A stretch of DNA of 64,000 nt from contig NZ_JACIVH010000042.1 of NCBI RefSeq assembly GCF_014145615.1, positions 248,001 to 312,000 of the forward strand, in the 5' to 3' direction. A program made the translations under genes and the position numbers. This document shows positions 51,434 through 59,569 of this stretch, one piece after another; position 1 is the first letter of the stretch, and every line of letters starts with the position of its first letter. The notes beneath the pieces are model-generated. The model was not told the origin of the DNA. It was given only the letters and a program-made list of their open reading frames with translations, and ran no database searches. This stretch comes from Limosilactobacillus balticus (GTDB taxonomy: Bacteria > Bacillota > Bacilli > Lactobacillales > Lactobacillaceae).

Positions 51434-52261
51434 TTACTCCTTTACAAAATGTTGTGTGGCTATGTGGTCCGCAACTGAATGAAGCCAATTATCAAAGAAA
51501 ACTCGTTGGGTAATTGCCCAGTTAAATTCGGGATCTTTCATATGAAGCGGATCGCGAAAGTAGTTTTGTGGCTTGATGTACTCAACGCCGGGATTAGCAT
51601 TCCGTTCTCGTAAGTATTCTTTTAAAAGGGCGTCCTTTCCGTATTCAAGATGGGAGAAAAGGAAGTATTGGTTCTTTTCTCGAGCACGGAAAGAGAATAA
51701 GAGATTATTTTTGGTCACAGCATTAATAACTAATCGTGGATCTTTTATAATCTTGTCAATATCAAGTTCGGCATAACGAGCATGGGGAGCAAGAAAGCCA
51801 TCGGGTAATCCTTTTAACAGGGGGTCTTGCGAGCGCAAATAATTGTGGAAGACGCCGAAAATTTTTTCAGGTAATTGAAATTTGGGGATACCATAAAGGT
51901 AGTTAGCAGCTGCCATCGCTCCCCAGCACACGTAAAGTTGCGGAATGTTATTCGCAACTAATACGTCAATTAGTTGATGAATCTCATCAAGATACGTAAT
52001 TTCTTTAAATGTAAGTTGTTCGATTGGTGCACCGGTGATAATAAAAGCATCCATTGTGGCAACTTGTTTTAAATCTAAAGGCTGGGAAATCTCTTGAACA
52101 AGGTTAGGGACAGGGCGAGACATATAATGCATTTTGGGATAAAAGTATTGTACATCTACATTGTAGGGCCCCTCAGAAAGTACTTTTGTGAACCGCAGTT
52201 GAGTATCTACTTTGTCATGCATTAAGTTAAGGATTCCTATTCTTAATGGAGTTGCCGTCAT
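51434..52261 (-). CDS. metA: MetA/HTS-family O-acyltransferase
   Basis: A 275-residue protein of the homoserine transsuccinylase family. Cys112 in YVCWGAM is the acyl-accepting nucleophile; His204 and Glu206 in FSHLEYG complete the site. The family makes O-succinyl- or O-acetyl-homoserine. It is the first gene of an operon with cysK, which needs O-acetylserine, and no cysE is seen. It may therefore acylate serine or feed a homoserine-based route. Start ATG has GAGGTGA upstream. Confidence 0.88.
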   Translation of the reverse strand: MTATPLRIGILNLMHDKVDTQLRFTKVLSEGPYNVDVQYFYPKMHYMSRPVPNLVQEISQPLDLKQVATMDAFIITGAPIEQLTFKEITYLDEIHQLIDVLVANNIPQLYVCWGAMAAANYLYGIPKFQLPEKIFGVFHNYLRSQDPLLKGLPDGFLAPHARYAELDIDKIIKDPRLVINAVTKNNLLFSFRAREKNQYFLFSHLEYGKDALLKEYLRERNANPGVEYIKPQNYFRDPLHMKDPEFNWAITQRVFFDNWLHSVADHIATQHFVKE

Positions 52262-52292
52262 GAAATCACCTCAATATAATTTGAACCAAACT

Positions 52293-52373
52293 AAAAGCTG
52301 TCACTAAACAATAACGTAGATTAATCACGCCTAAATAGGGCAGTTTAATCTGTCGTGAGTTTTAGCAACAGCT
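52293..52373 (-). ncRNA. Attenuator-like hairpin between the Cys leader peptide and metA
   Basis: On the minus strand AGCTGTTGCTAAAAC (52373-52359) can pair with GTTTAGTGACAGCT (52309-52296), with a few mismatches. It encloses an inner stem ACGACAGATTAA / TTAATCTACGT (52356-52345 and 52324-52314). The 5' arm includes the two Cys codons and stop of the leader peptide. CTTTTAGTTT follows, a weak terminator tract. Confidence 0.5.
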
Positions 52374-52409
52374 TGTAAGTTTTTCTATGATGGTGTTAAT
52401 AAGAATCAT
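52362..52409 (-). CDS. Cysteine-rich leader peptide (15 residues) of the metA-cysK operon
   Basis: ATG 52409 with GAGGAG 9 nt upstream opens MILINTIIEKLTSCC-stop. The last two codons are TGT and TGC. It sits between a strong promoter and metA, with its Cys codons in one arm of a long hairpin. This is the classical layout of an amino-acid attenuator, here for cysteine. Confidence 0.6.
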   Translation of the reverse strand: MILINTIIEKLTSCC

Positions 52410-52457
52410 GAACGACATCTCCTCATTTTATCGGCCGTACTTATTTATAGTAATTAA

Positions 52458-52486
52458 AGTGTAACCGTTAAAATAAGAAATGTCAA
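52458..52486 (-). promoter_or_regulatory. Promoter of the metA-cysK operon
   Basis: TTGACA (52481-52486) and TACACT (52458-52463) on the minus strand are 17 bp apart, about 50 bp upstream of the leader peptide. Confidence 0.75.
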
Positions 52487-52496
52487 TTTATAGTAC

Positions 52497-54425
52497 TTAA
52501 CCTTGCTCAACGATTTTACGGTACATTCTGGTGGTAAATCCGTAAATAGCAAAGTAAAGGCATAAGAGGACAAGAGTGATTGATACGGCGATTATCGCCA
52601 TTAATCGAACATTATAAAAATTAAATTGAATTAGAATTTGGCGAATTGCCGGAATCGCAAAGCAAAGATTAATTATTGCACCAACCACTGGCAACATAAA
52701 GACCATCAGTACTTGACCATGAATACTCTTGGTTGTTTCTTTCTCGCTTAAACCAACTTGTTGCATAGTTTTAAAGCGATATTGATCTTCATAACCTTCA
52801 GTAATTTGTTTAAAGTAAATTACAACAGTTGTCGTGATTCCCAGGGCAAAGCTAATAAGAATTCCTAAAAAGACGATTCCGCCATAGAGACTGGTCAATT
52901 GACTGCGAAGGTTTGTCCGGGAAGAATATGCTTGGTTTGGCAAGTGGAGCTGGGATTGAAGATCATTTTCAAAATTAAGATGGGCTTTCTTACTGCCATT
53001 TAAGTGATAATTAATTCCTGTAAAGTTAATTGTGGCAGTGTTGGCCGGAAGTTTATTTGTGATTATAAAGATTGGTGAGTAGATAGCGTGACTTGGATTG
53101 AAGTAGTAGTTAAAGTTATGGATCGGAGTAGCTTGATATTTTTGTGAACCAATCTGTAAAGCACCATGATGCTCTTTAGCAGGGGAATAAATCAAGGCCT
53201 TATTTGCTGCTAATTTAATATGTTTATCTGCAATCCGATTATAAGTTGCAGTTGACATGGTAATGACTGTATTGGTAGTTTGATTAGTCATCTTCTCTAA
53301 ATTGCCCTGGTTGATGAAACGATTATTTTCCCAGTAGCCATATTGCGGAGCGCTCGTTGTAAAACTAACGGGCTTATTAAGGTGAGCATGGTGTTTTTTG
53401 GCAACAGAATTGATGGTCGATTCTTGTTGGGCAGTGAGTTTCTGTGAGGTGATAATTGTAAGGTCGCATGGGGCAAAAGAATTAACCGTATCATTAATGC
53501 CGGCATACATAGTTAAGGATGTAAATAAAATTACAAGGACAGAACTGCATAGTAAACAGATCGTTGCAAGACTAGCACCATTTTGTTCCATCCGTTGCAG
53601 CATGCCAGAAACCGCAATAAAGTGGCGAGGGCGATAGTAATACCCTTTGTTTTTTTGTAGGAGTTTGAGGACAATGATGCTACCAGCAATAAAAATGAGG
53701 TATGTTCCAATCACAACTAAAAAGACGGCAGTCATGAATGTTGTTAAAGCGGATATTCGCGGCTTAACCGTAATTGTAAGATAATAGGCGTAGGCAAGAA
53801 CTGCAACACCCAAAAGTCCGGCAAAAGTAAAGAGCTTACCATGATGCGCGATTTTGGTTTGTTGGGGATGCCATAATTCATTTGGATTTAGCCGGAATAG
53901 TTTGATCAGATCAATGATCATTAAAATTAAGAAAAAGCCACCAATGATGACGATTGTATTTATCACAGCGCCTCTTTCAATCCAAGGTTGAGATAAATGC
54001 TCGATTTGCAAGAGATGAGCAAAACCAAGAAAAGCGAGTCGATCAAAAATAACCCCAAATAAAATCCCAAGGAAAAGGCTAATTACTAAAAGATAGCACT
54101 TTTCAATGACGGTTAACACTTGTAAGTTACGTCTCGTCATCCCCAGCATACTATAAAGGCCCATTTCTTGTTGACGCTGTTGCCATAAGAAACGATTGAC
54201 GTAAATCATAAACGCAAGTGTTACAAGGATAATAAAAGTTGATCCTGTCTGCATTAATGCCTTAGTAACAGCCGCGCTCGGCAAATCTTTAAGACTGCGA
54301 TTAATTTCAACTGCCTTAAAAATATAGTTAATAGCGACTAGCATTGTCATTGATATGAGGTAAGGGATGTAAACTTTAAGATTACGCTTAAAACTAGAAT
54401 TAATCAGTTTGAAAAAGAGCATCAT
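52497..54425 (-). CDS. BceB-type ABC permease (FtsX family), antimicrobial peptide resistance
   Basis: A 642-residue permease with ten membrane segments in the 1+3+...+3 layout of BceB proteins. A large extracellular domain of about 200 residues (about 310-510) lies between TM7 and TM8 and is the region that binds peptide antibiotics or lipid II complexes in relatives. Its start overlaps the ATPase stop by one base. Together with the ATPase, kinase and regulator it forms a Bce-like detoxification module, of the kind that answers bacitracin, nisin or similar. The actual inducer is not predictable. Confidence 0.87.
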   Translation of the reverse strand: MMLFFKLINSSFKRNLKVYIPYLISMTMLVAINYIFKAVEINRSLKDLPSAAVTKALMQTGSTFIILVTLAFMIYVNRFLWQQRQQEMGLYSMLGMTRRNLQVLTVIEKCYLLVISLFLGILFGVIFDRLAFLGFAHLLQIEHLSQPWIERGAVINTIVIIGGFFLILMIIDLIKLFRLNPNELWHPQQTKIAHHGKLFTFAGLLGVAVLAYAYYLTITVKPRISALTTFMTAVFLVVIGTYLIFIAGSIIVLKLLQKNKGYYYRPRHFIAVSGMLQRMEQNGASLATICLLCSSVLVILFTSLTMYAGINDTVNSFAPCDLTIITSQKLTAQQESTINSVAKKHHAHLNKPVSFTTSAPQYGYWENNRFINQGNLEKMTNQTTNTVITMSTATYNRIADKHIKLAANKALIYSPAKEHHGALQIGSQKYQATPIHNFNYYFNPSHAIYSPIFIITNKLPANTATINFTGINYHLNGSKKAHLNFENDLQSQLHLPNQAYSSRTNLRSQLTSLYGGIVFLGILISFALGITTTVVIYFKQITEGYEDQYRFKTMQQVGLSEKETTKSIHGQVLMVFMLPVVGAIINLCFAIPAIRQILIQFNFYNVRLMAIIAVSITLVLLCLYFAIYGFTTRMYRKIVEQG

Positions 54426-55180
54426 TATTCACCGCCATTCGTTAAGGTCATCATTGTCTGACTAATTTGTTGTTGGTAGTCTTTAAGTGAAAGATCACCA
54501 CGATAGAGTTCATGGTAGATTCGTCCATCCTTAATGAAGAGTGTACGTTTAGCATGACTAGCAGCCGCGGCACTATGCGTAACCATAATAATTGTTTGGC
54601 CGTTAGCATTAACTTCATCAAAGAGTTCAAGAATTTCGTTACTGGTGTTCGAATCTAAAGCTCCAGTAGGTTCGTCAGCGAGAAGGAGGTCAGGATGGGT
54701 AATTAACGCCCGTGCAATGGCAATTCTTTGTTGCTGGCCTCCAGAAATTTCGTTTGGAAAACGATCAATACTTTTATTAATACGTAAGCGATCAATTAAG
54801 GGCTTGATCCGTTCTTCCATTGTTGCAACTGGAGTTTTTGCTAGAACAAGTGGTAAGTAGATGTTGTCACGATTTGAGAGACTATCAAGTAAGTTGAAAT
54901 GCTGGAAAACAAAGCCGAGGTGTTCCCGTCGATAACGTGCTGCATTGTCTTTGGAAAGTTGACGGAGATCTTGACCATTAAGGATTGCCTGTCCGTTGGT
55001 TGCCTGTTCTAAAGTTGCAATTATATTTAATAAGGTACTTTTACCAGCACCAGATTCTCCCATAATTGCAACATACTCTCCCTCTTCAACTTTAAATGTA
55101 ATATCTTTTAAGGCCATTACTGGATTAGCGGAGTTAGGATTATAGACGCGTTGAACGTGTTGAAGGTTTAATAATGTCAT
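54425..55180 (-). CDS. BceA-type ABC ATPase
   Basis: A 251-residue MacB/LolD-type ATPase: Walker A GESGAGKST, Q-loop FVFQHFNLLDSLS, signature ISGGQQQRIAIARAL, Walker B LLLADEPTGALD and switch His MVTHSAAAA. It powers the BceB permease. RBS AGAAAGGAAA precedes ATG. A BceR-box and a promoter-like TATAAT lie in the 112-bp gap upstream. Confidence 0.92.
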   Translation of the reverse strand: MTLLNLQHVQRVYNPNSANPVMALKDITFKVEEGEYVAIMGESGAGKSTLLNIIATLEQATNGQAILNGQDLRQLSKDNAARYRREHLGFVFQHFNLLDSLSNRDNIYLPLVLAKTPVATMEERIKPLIDRLRINKSIDRFPNEISGGQQQRIAIARALITHPDLLLADEPTGALDSNTSNEILELFDEVNANGQTIIMVTHSAAAASHAKRTLFIKDGRIYHELYRGDLSLKDYQQQISQTMMTLTNGGE

Positions 55181-55221
55181 AGTAATTTTCCTTTCTGGTA
55201 GAGAACTAATTTTGATTATGT

Positions 55222-55275
55222 CTTAATTATAAAAAGGTTCTGTGCATCTTCCTACTTACGGAAGTGTACAGAACC
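55222..55275 (-). terminator. Hairpin between the kinase gene and the bceAB genes
   Basis: On the minus strand AAGGTTCTGT...ACAGAACCTTTTTA forms a strong terminator-like stem. Its 3' end overlaps the TATAAT (55226-55231) of the presumed bceAB promoter. Confidence 0.7.
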
Positions 55276-55289
55276 TTACAGTTTTGTAA
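55226..55289 (-). promoter_or_regulatory. BceR-type box and promoter of the bceAB genes
   Basis: The inverted repeat TTACA-N4-TGTAA (55276-55289) fits the binding consensus of BceR-like regulators. It lies about 45 bp upstream of TATAAT (55226-55231), which lacks a good -35, as expected for an activator-dependent promoter. Confidence 0.65.
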
Positions 55290-55292
55290 GAA

Positions 55293-56273
55293 TTAGTTTG
55301 ATGATCTGATATTATCTGGTAGGAAAGATAGAATCGCTGTTGTTCCCTGAGATTGAACTGATGAGATGCTAACCTTGAAATTTAAGTGCTCAGTAACTTT
55401 TTTAACAAGGTATAATCCCATCCCGGTAGCAGCAGTTGTTTGGTGCCCATTTTTACCAGTAAAGCCATTTTCAAAAATTCGCGGAAGATCATTCATTGAG
55501 ATACCACACCCATGGTCAGCGATCCGCAAAGAATTCATTTCCCAGGAAATATTAATTGTACTATTAGGAGCAGAGTATTTAATTGCGTTTGAAAGTAGTT
55601 GTTCAATGCAGAACCGCAACCATTTACGATCGGTGAGAACTTTAATTCCGTCTAAGCCCGTTAATTCTGGAATCAACTGTTTATGAATGAAGATGGCCGA
55701 ATTTTGTTGCAAAATATTATTAATTAAGTTGGCAATATCAATCCATTGAAAATCGTAATCATGATTATTAATTGCTAGTCGTTCGTCATTTAACAATAAG
55801 TTGAGATAATAGTTAGCTTGGTGGATATTCTTTTTCACTTCTGTGCTTGCGACAGCTGGCGAATTTTCTGCCGCGGCATTAAGACTTGTCAAATAGTTTT
55901 TAATTTCATGAGTAAATAATTCAAGGTGGTCAAGCTGTTCGTGTTGGGTTGCTTGTAATTGCCGGATTGTGTCAATGCTTTTTGCTTGTTCGTCTTGTAA
56001 TAATTCAACAAGTTTTCCCTCAGCCATATTGGTAGGAGTAAATTTATCAAGCTGAGAAATATTTAAATGGCGCAATCGATAATATTTAATTGCACCACTG
56101 CCGATAAGCCACACTATAAAAAAGGGAAGAGAAAAGCGAATCACATCGCCCCAAAAAACAGTTGGGAGATTATATAAAATTACTAAAAGGCCAATCAGAC
56201 TTAAGAGAAAAAGATAGCCAATAGTAGGAAGAAGGATTGAGCGCCAAAATAATTTGAAATAATGTTTATTCAT
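55293..56273 (-). CDS. Intramembrane-sensing histidine kinase (BceS-like)
   Basis: A 326-residue kinase with two membrane segments (about 12-33 and 38-60) joined by almost no extracellular loop. This is the mark of Bce-type kinases, which sense through their ABC permease. The phospho-acceptor is His122 in THEIKNYL; the ATPase domain has the N-box EQLLSNAIKYS, DHGCGIS and GMGLYLVKK. Start ATG 56273 overlaps the regulator gene by 8 bp, with GGTGG upstream. Confidence 0.9.
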   Translation of the reverse strand: MNKHYFKLFWRSILLPTIGYLFLLSLIGLLVILYNLPTVFWGDVIRFSLPFFIVWLIGSGAIKYYRLRHLNISQLDKFTPTNMAEGKLVELLQDEQAKSIDTIRQLQATQHEQLDHLELFTHEIKNYLTSLNAAAENSPAVASTEVKKNIHQANYYLNLLLNDERLAINNHDYDFQWIDIANLINNILQQNSAIFIHKQLIPELTGLDGIKVLTDRKWLRFCIEQLLSNAIKYSAPNSTINISWEMNSLRIADHGCGISMNDLPRIFENGFTGKNGHQTTAATGMGLYLVKKVTEHLNFKVSISSVQSQGTTAILSFLPDNIRSSN

Positions 56274-56946
56274 TGTTTTCCACCAATCGATAGCCGAGAC
56301 CACGTTCTGTGTGAATACATTGTCGTAAACCAATTGTGCTTAGTTTAGTTCTTAACCGACTAATATTAACATTAAGGGTGTTCTCATTAAGATATTTGCC
56401 ACCTTGCCATAACCATTGAAGTAATTGCTCCTTAGAAACGGTCTTATTACGATGACTGAGTAAAACTTGTAGCATAGCACCTTCAGTAGGAGTGAGCTGG
56501 GCAGTACCGTTTTCGTTTGTAAGAATATTAGTAAGGGGATTGAATAAATTATGATCCCACATTATTTCTTCTGCATCAGCCGTTTGCTTATTTCGCCGTA
56601 ACAAAGCTTGAATTTTAGCTAAAAGCACCGTCATTGTAAATGGCTTCATAATATAATCATCTGCACCAGCGGCCACTGCATGCATGACATTGGTATCAAT
56701 TTCCGCCGCAGAAATAACAATAATTGGTACTTGACTCTGTTTACGAACCTCTTGAATCCAATAAAAACCATCGAACGTCGGGAGGGTAATATCAAATAAG
56801 ACCAGATCTGGTTTTGCAGTAATAATTTCATTTGCAACGTTCTGCCAGTCCTTAACTGTGATAACGTCATGTTGCCATTTATTTAATTCTTGAGTTGTAG
56901 AATGGATAATATCAGAATTATCTTCAACGATGAATATTTTAGCCAT
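56266..56946 (-). CDS. OmpR-family response regulator (BceR-like)
   Basis: A 226-residue regulator: receiver domain (residues 1-115) with phospho-acceptor Asp52 (LVLFDITLP), acidic pair Glu8/Asp9 and Lys in MKPFT. A winged-helix DNA-binding domain follows at about 130-224 (LTPTEGAMLQVLLSHRNKTVSKEQLLQWLW). It is expected to bind the TTACA-N4-TGTAA box upstream of bceAB. ATG 56946 has CGAGGAA; an upstream extension of the frame is unlikely. Confidence 0.92.
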   Translation of the reverse strand: MAKIFIVEDNSDIIHSTTQELNKWQHDVITVKDWQNVANEIITAKPDLVLFDITLPTFDGFYWIQEVRKQSQVPIIVISAAEIDTNVMHAVAAGADDYIMKPFTMTVLLAKIQALLRRNKQTADAEEIMWDHNLFNPLTNILTNENGTAQLTPTEGAMLQVLLSHRNKTVSKEQLLQWLWQGGKYLNENTLNVNISRLRTKLSTIGLRQCIHTERGLGYRLVENNE

Positions 56947-57064
56947 AATTATTTCCTCGTAAATAGGTATAAGCTCATCATACATTAGTTTGTTTAGAAA
57001 AGAAAATTTCAATATTGACAATCCTAAATTGCTGATTAAAGATAAGTAGAGGAAGTGATTTTTA

Positions 57065-57907
57065 ATGGATATTAAGGATAACCTATTAACTCTTGCCGAT
57101 GGAAATAAAATGCCTCAGGAAGGTTTTGGCCTTTATAAGGTAGATGGACAAGAGACAATGAATCAAGCAGTCAAAAAGGCATATGAAGATGGGTACCGCC
57201 TTTTTGATACGGCTCAGTTATACGGAAATGAGCAAGAAGTTGGGACGGCTTTTAAGCAATTAGACATTCCGCGCGATAATCTTTTTGTGACAACTAAAGT
57301 GGCGGAAGAAAATCAAGGTTACGACAAAGCTATTGAATCTGTCAAAGAATCTTTACGTAAATTACAAATGGATTATGTTGATTTGCTGCTTGTTCACTGG
57401 CCAGTTGAACGATCATTTTTTGATACCTGGCGAGCCTTTGAAGAAATGAAAAAAGAAGGTCTTACTAAATCAATTGGTGTAAGTAACTATCAAATGATCC
57501 ATCTCCAATATTTAGCAACTCAAGCAAATGAAATGCCGGTTGTTGATCAAATTGAGTTGCATCCGTTATTAACGCAAAAACCATTATTAAAATTTAATCA
57601 TCAACATCAAATAGTAACGCAAGCTTGGAGTCCACTAGGGCGGGGAGCAGTTCTCAATGAACCAGTATTGAAAGATATTGCTGCTGCTCATCATAAATCC
57701 ACTGCGCAAATTATATTGCGGTGGCATCTCCAGAATGGTGTTTCCTTTATTCCTAAGTCAGTTCATGAAGAACGAATTACCCAAAATGCTGATATTTACA
57801 ATTTTGAACTTAGTACCCAAGAAATGGCCCAGATAGATGCATTAAATGCTTATCATCGTACTGGTCGTGAACCAGAACTAGTTTATGAATACAATAAACA
57901 ATATTAA
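57065..57907 (+). CDS. Aldo/keto reductase
   Basis: A 280-residue (alpha/beta)8 oxidoreductase. Asp, Tyr, Lys and His of the catalytic tetrad are visible in GYRLFDTAQLYGNE, VTTKV and LLLVHWP. The C-terminal KSVHEERITQN binds NADPH. This is the 2,5-diketogluconate reductase/YvgN-like branch, reducing small aldehydes and ketones. RBS GGAAGTG precedes ATG. Divergent from the regulator gene of the Bce module but probably unrelated. Confidence 0.92.
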   Translation: MDIKDNLLTLADGNKMPQEGFGLYKVDGQETMNQAVKKAYEDGYRLFDTAQLYGNEQEVGTAFKQLDIPRDNLFVTTKVAEENQGYDKAIESVKESLRKLQMDYVDLLLVHWPVERSFFDTWRAFEEMKKEGLTKSIGVSNYQMIHLQYLATQANEMPVVDQIELHPLLTQKPLLKFNHQHQIVTQAWSPLGRGAVLNEPVLKDIAAAHHKSTAQIILRWHLQNGVSFIPKSVHEERITQNADIYNFELSTQEMAQIDALNAYHRTGREPELVYEYNKQY

Positions 57908-57908
57908 A

Positions 57909-57960
57909 CAAAAAACAGCAAATTGACTGAAAACACTTCAATCTCTTTGCTGTTTTTACA
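57909..57960. terminator. Terminator between the aldo/keto reductase gene and pnuC
   Basis: AAAAAACAGCAAA...TTTGCTGTTTTT, usable in both directions. Confidence 0.8.
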
Positions 57961-57961
57961 T

Positions 57962-58714
57962 TTATTCTAAGCCCATTTCTTTGGCATAGGCTGCTTCTTC
58001 TTTACTGAGTCGTTGACGTTCACGTTCGTTGTACCATGGTGAAATGGTAAAGGCGAGAACATCATTAATAAGGTAAATTGAGCTATTAACAGCCATTGCT
58101 AAAGTAGCAGATCCTTGCTGGTAAGAAACAAACCAAAGTACTAGTTGTGCAAGACCAGATGCAAGCCACCAGAAATATTGATTGTTAAAACGCAAGAAGC
58201 AAATAACACCAGCGGAAAGACTAATGGAAAAGCTGATTGCATCAATCCATGGCCGGGGATCGTCGGTAAGGTGCCCGATTAAATATCCAGAAACAAAATA
58301 AACGATAATTGTCGCGATAATAGCAACCGTCCATGAACGAGCATTGAATTTACGGATCTTTGATGCCATGTTAACATTCCAGTTTGCAGAAAGTAATACT
58401 GGTAAATCGAGGGTAATAACATAGGCGATTTGTTCGGCAATACTTAAATAATTTTTAGCGCTAAAACCAGCGATAATGAAACATAATGCTGATAGAATAC
58501 CTAGGAAACCATTTACCGACTTTGCAGCATTAATTGCCAAAACGCAAAGTACTCCAAGCGTGGTTCCGATAAATGTAATGACAGTTACCCACGTTATTGG
58601 AGCACTAACTAAAGTCATTACCTGGCAGCCAAGACTGAAAAAGAATAGGTAATAATTTTGTTGTGGCCAGCCCTTTAATTGGTGGGCAAGAAATTTAAAA
58701 TAATCGCTAATCAT
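57962..58714 (-). CDS. pnuC: PnuC-family vitamin (nicotinamide riboside-type) transporter
   Basis: A 250-residue protein with seven to eight membrane segments. Typical features are SLGCQVMTLVSAPITWVTVITFIGTTLGVLCVL near the N-terminus and WWLASGLAQLVLWFVSY near the end. PnuC imports nicotinamide riboside; relatives carry riboflavin or thiamine. ATG 58714 with GAGGGAG is favoured over the frame start at 58774, which would place the leader hairpin inside the gene. The leader may be regulatory. Confidence 0.87.
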   Translation of the reverse strand: MISDYFKFLAHQLKGWPQQNYYLFFFSLGCQVMTLVSAPITWVTVITFIGTTLGVLCVLAINAAKSVNGFLGILSALCFIIAGFSAKNYLSIAEQIAYVITLDLPVLLSANWNVNMASKIRKFNARSWTVAIIATIIVYFVSGYLIGHLTDDPRPWIDAISFSISLSAGVICFLRFNNQYFWWLASGLAQLVLWFVSYQQGSATLAMAVNSSIYLINDVLAFTISPWYNERERQRLSKEEAAYAKEMGLE

Positions 58715-58743
58715 TAATATAACTCCCTCTACTATATGTTGTG

Positions 58744-58783
58744 CAATATCGTGGTTACTGCCGGCCGGTAACACAAGATATTG
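58744..58783 (-). ncRNA. Structured 5' leader of pnuC (candidate riboswitch)
   Basis: On the minus strand CAATATC pairs with GATATTG and inside it GTTAC with GTAAC, separated by an asymmetric internal loop (TTGT/CAC). The terminal loop is CGGCCGGCA, which is itself self-complementary. It lies about 30 nt upstream of the start codon. The position matches NAD+-II (pnuC-motif) riboswitches, but I could not match the consensus from memory. Confidence 0.45.
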
Positions 58784-58808
58784 TGGATGCGAAAAAGCAA
58801 CGTTTAAT

Positions 58809-58837
58809 AGTATACCGGGTCAAAATCAGGGATGCAA
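58809..58837 (-). promoter_or_regulatory. Promoter of pnuC
   Basis: TTGCAT (58832-58837) and TATACT (58809-58814) on the minus strand, 17 bp apart. Confidence 0.65.
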
Positions 58838-58964
58838 TACCCTAAAGTTTATTTAATCGGTTGCTTAAATTAATTAAAGGCCGAGAAATTAACCCTATCG
58901 TTGAAAATAATAAATTTAAAAATTTCCTTTAGCCGATTACGGAGCATCGAATGACTTATCAACA

Positions 58965-59462
58965 CTATAATTCAACTTTAACAATTTTAACTTTATATGA
59001 AGATTGCGGAGCTTCAACAGTCACGGTTGTTCCAGCGGTTTGGTGAAGAAGGGCTTGACCGAGGGGCGAATCAAAAGAGACTTTTTGTTTAGCAAGATCA
59101 GCTTCTTGCTTTCCCACAATATGATAAGTTTCTTGTTCATGGTCATCCTCAAATTCAATTGTCACGGTTGTCCCTAAATCAATAGTGTGATCATTCTTGG
59201 GGGTCACAATTTCAGCATATTGAAGTTGTTTATTGAGATACCGAAGTCTGCTTTCAAGGTGGCGTAACTCACGCTTAGCAGTACTATATTCGGTATTTTC
59301 TGATAAGTCACCAAGTGCACGGGCTGCTTTTAATTGTTCAATTTTTGCAGGCCTTTGTTGTTGTAATTTCGCAATTTGTTCCTCAATTTCGTGATAGCCA
59401 GTTGCAGTCATTTTTTGAAAATAGACATTTTTCATTGCTTCTTGAATCTTTTTTCGTTGCAT
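58965..59462 (-). CDS. greA: GreA/GreB-family transcription elongation factor
   Basis: A 165-residue factor. The N-terminal coiled coil (about 22-85) bears the acidic tip GDLSENTEY, whose Asp and Glu reach into the RNA polymerase active site. The C-terminal FKBP-like domain ends SYKVKIVKVEL. It rescues backtracked polymerase by stimulating transcript cleavage. The start is uncertain: ATG 59462 lies 12 nt from AAGGAG, and a frame extension to 59492 has no site. Residues 1-17 extend beyond usual GreA, so this may be a second paralogue. Confidence 0.85.
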   Translation of the reverse strand: MQRKKIQEAMKNVYFQKMTATGYHEIEEQIAKLQQQRPAKIEQLKAARALGDLSENTEYSTAKRELRHLESRLRYLNKQLQYAEIVTPKNDHTIDLGTTVTIEFEDDHEQETYHIVGKQEADLAKQKVSFDSPLGQALLHQTAGTTVTVEAPQSSYKVKIVKVEL

Positions 59463-59569
59463 TGGTATAGTTTTCTCCTTGGATATTAGCAATCTTATTA
59501 TATTTACTAGATATAATTATGATATGATAGAAAGGAAAATTCAATTTGGAGACGGAGGATATATAGATA

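Noticed and set aside
55537-55550. Third copy of ATTTCCTGGGAAAT
   Set aside because: It lies inside the kinase coding sequence (codons for I-S-W-E-M) and is best explained by chance.
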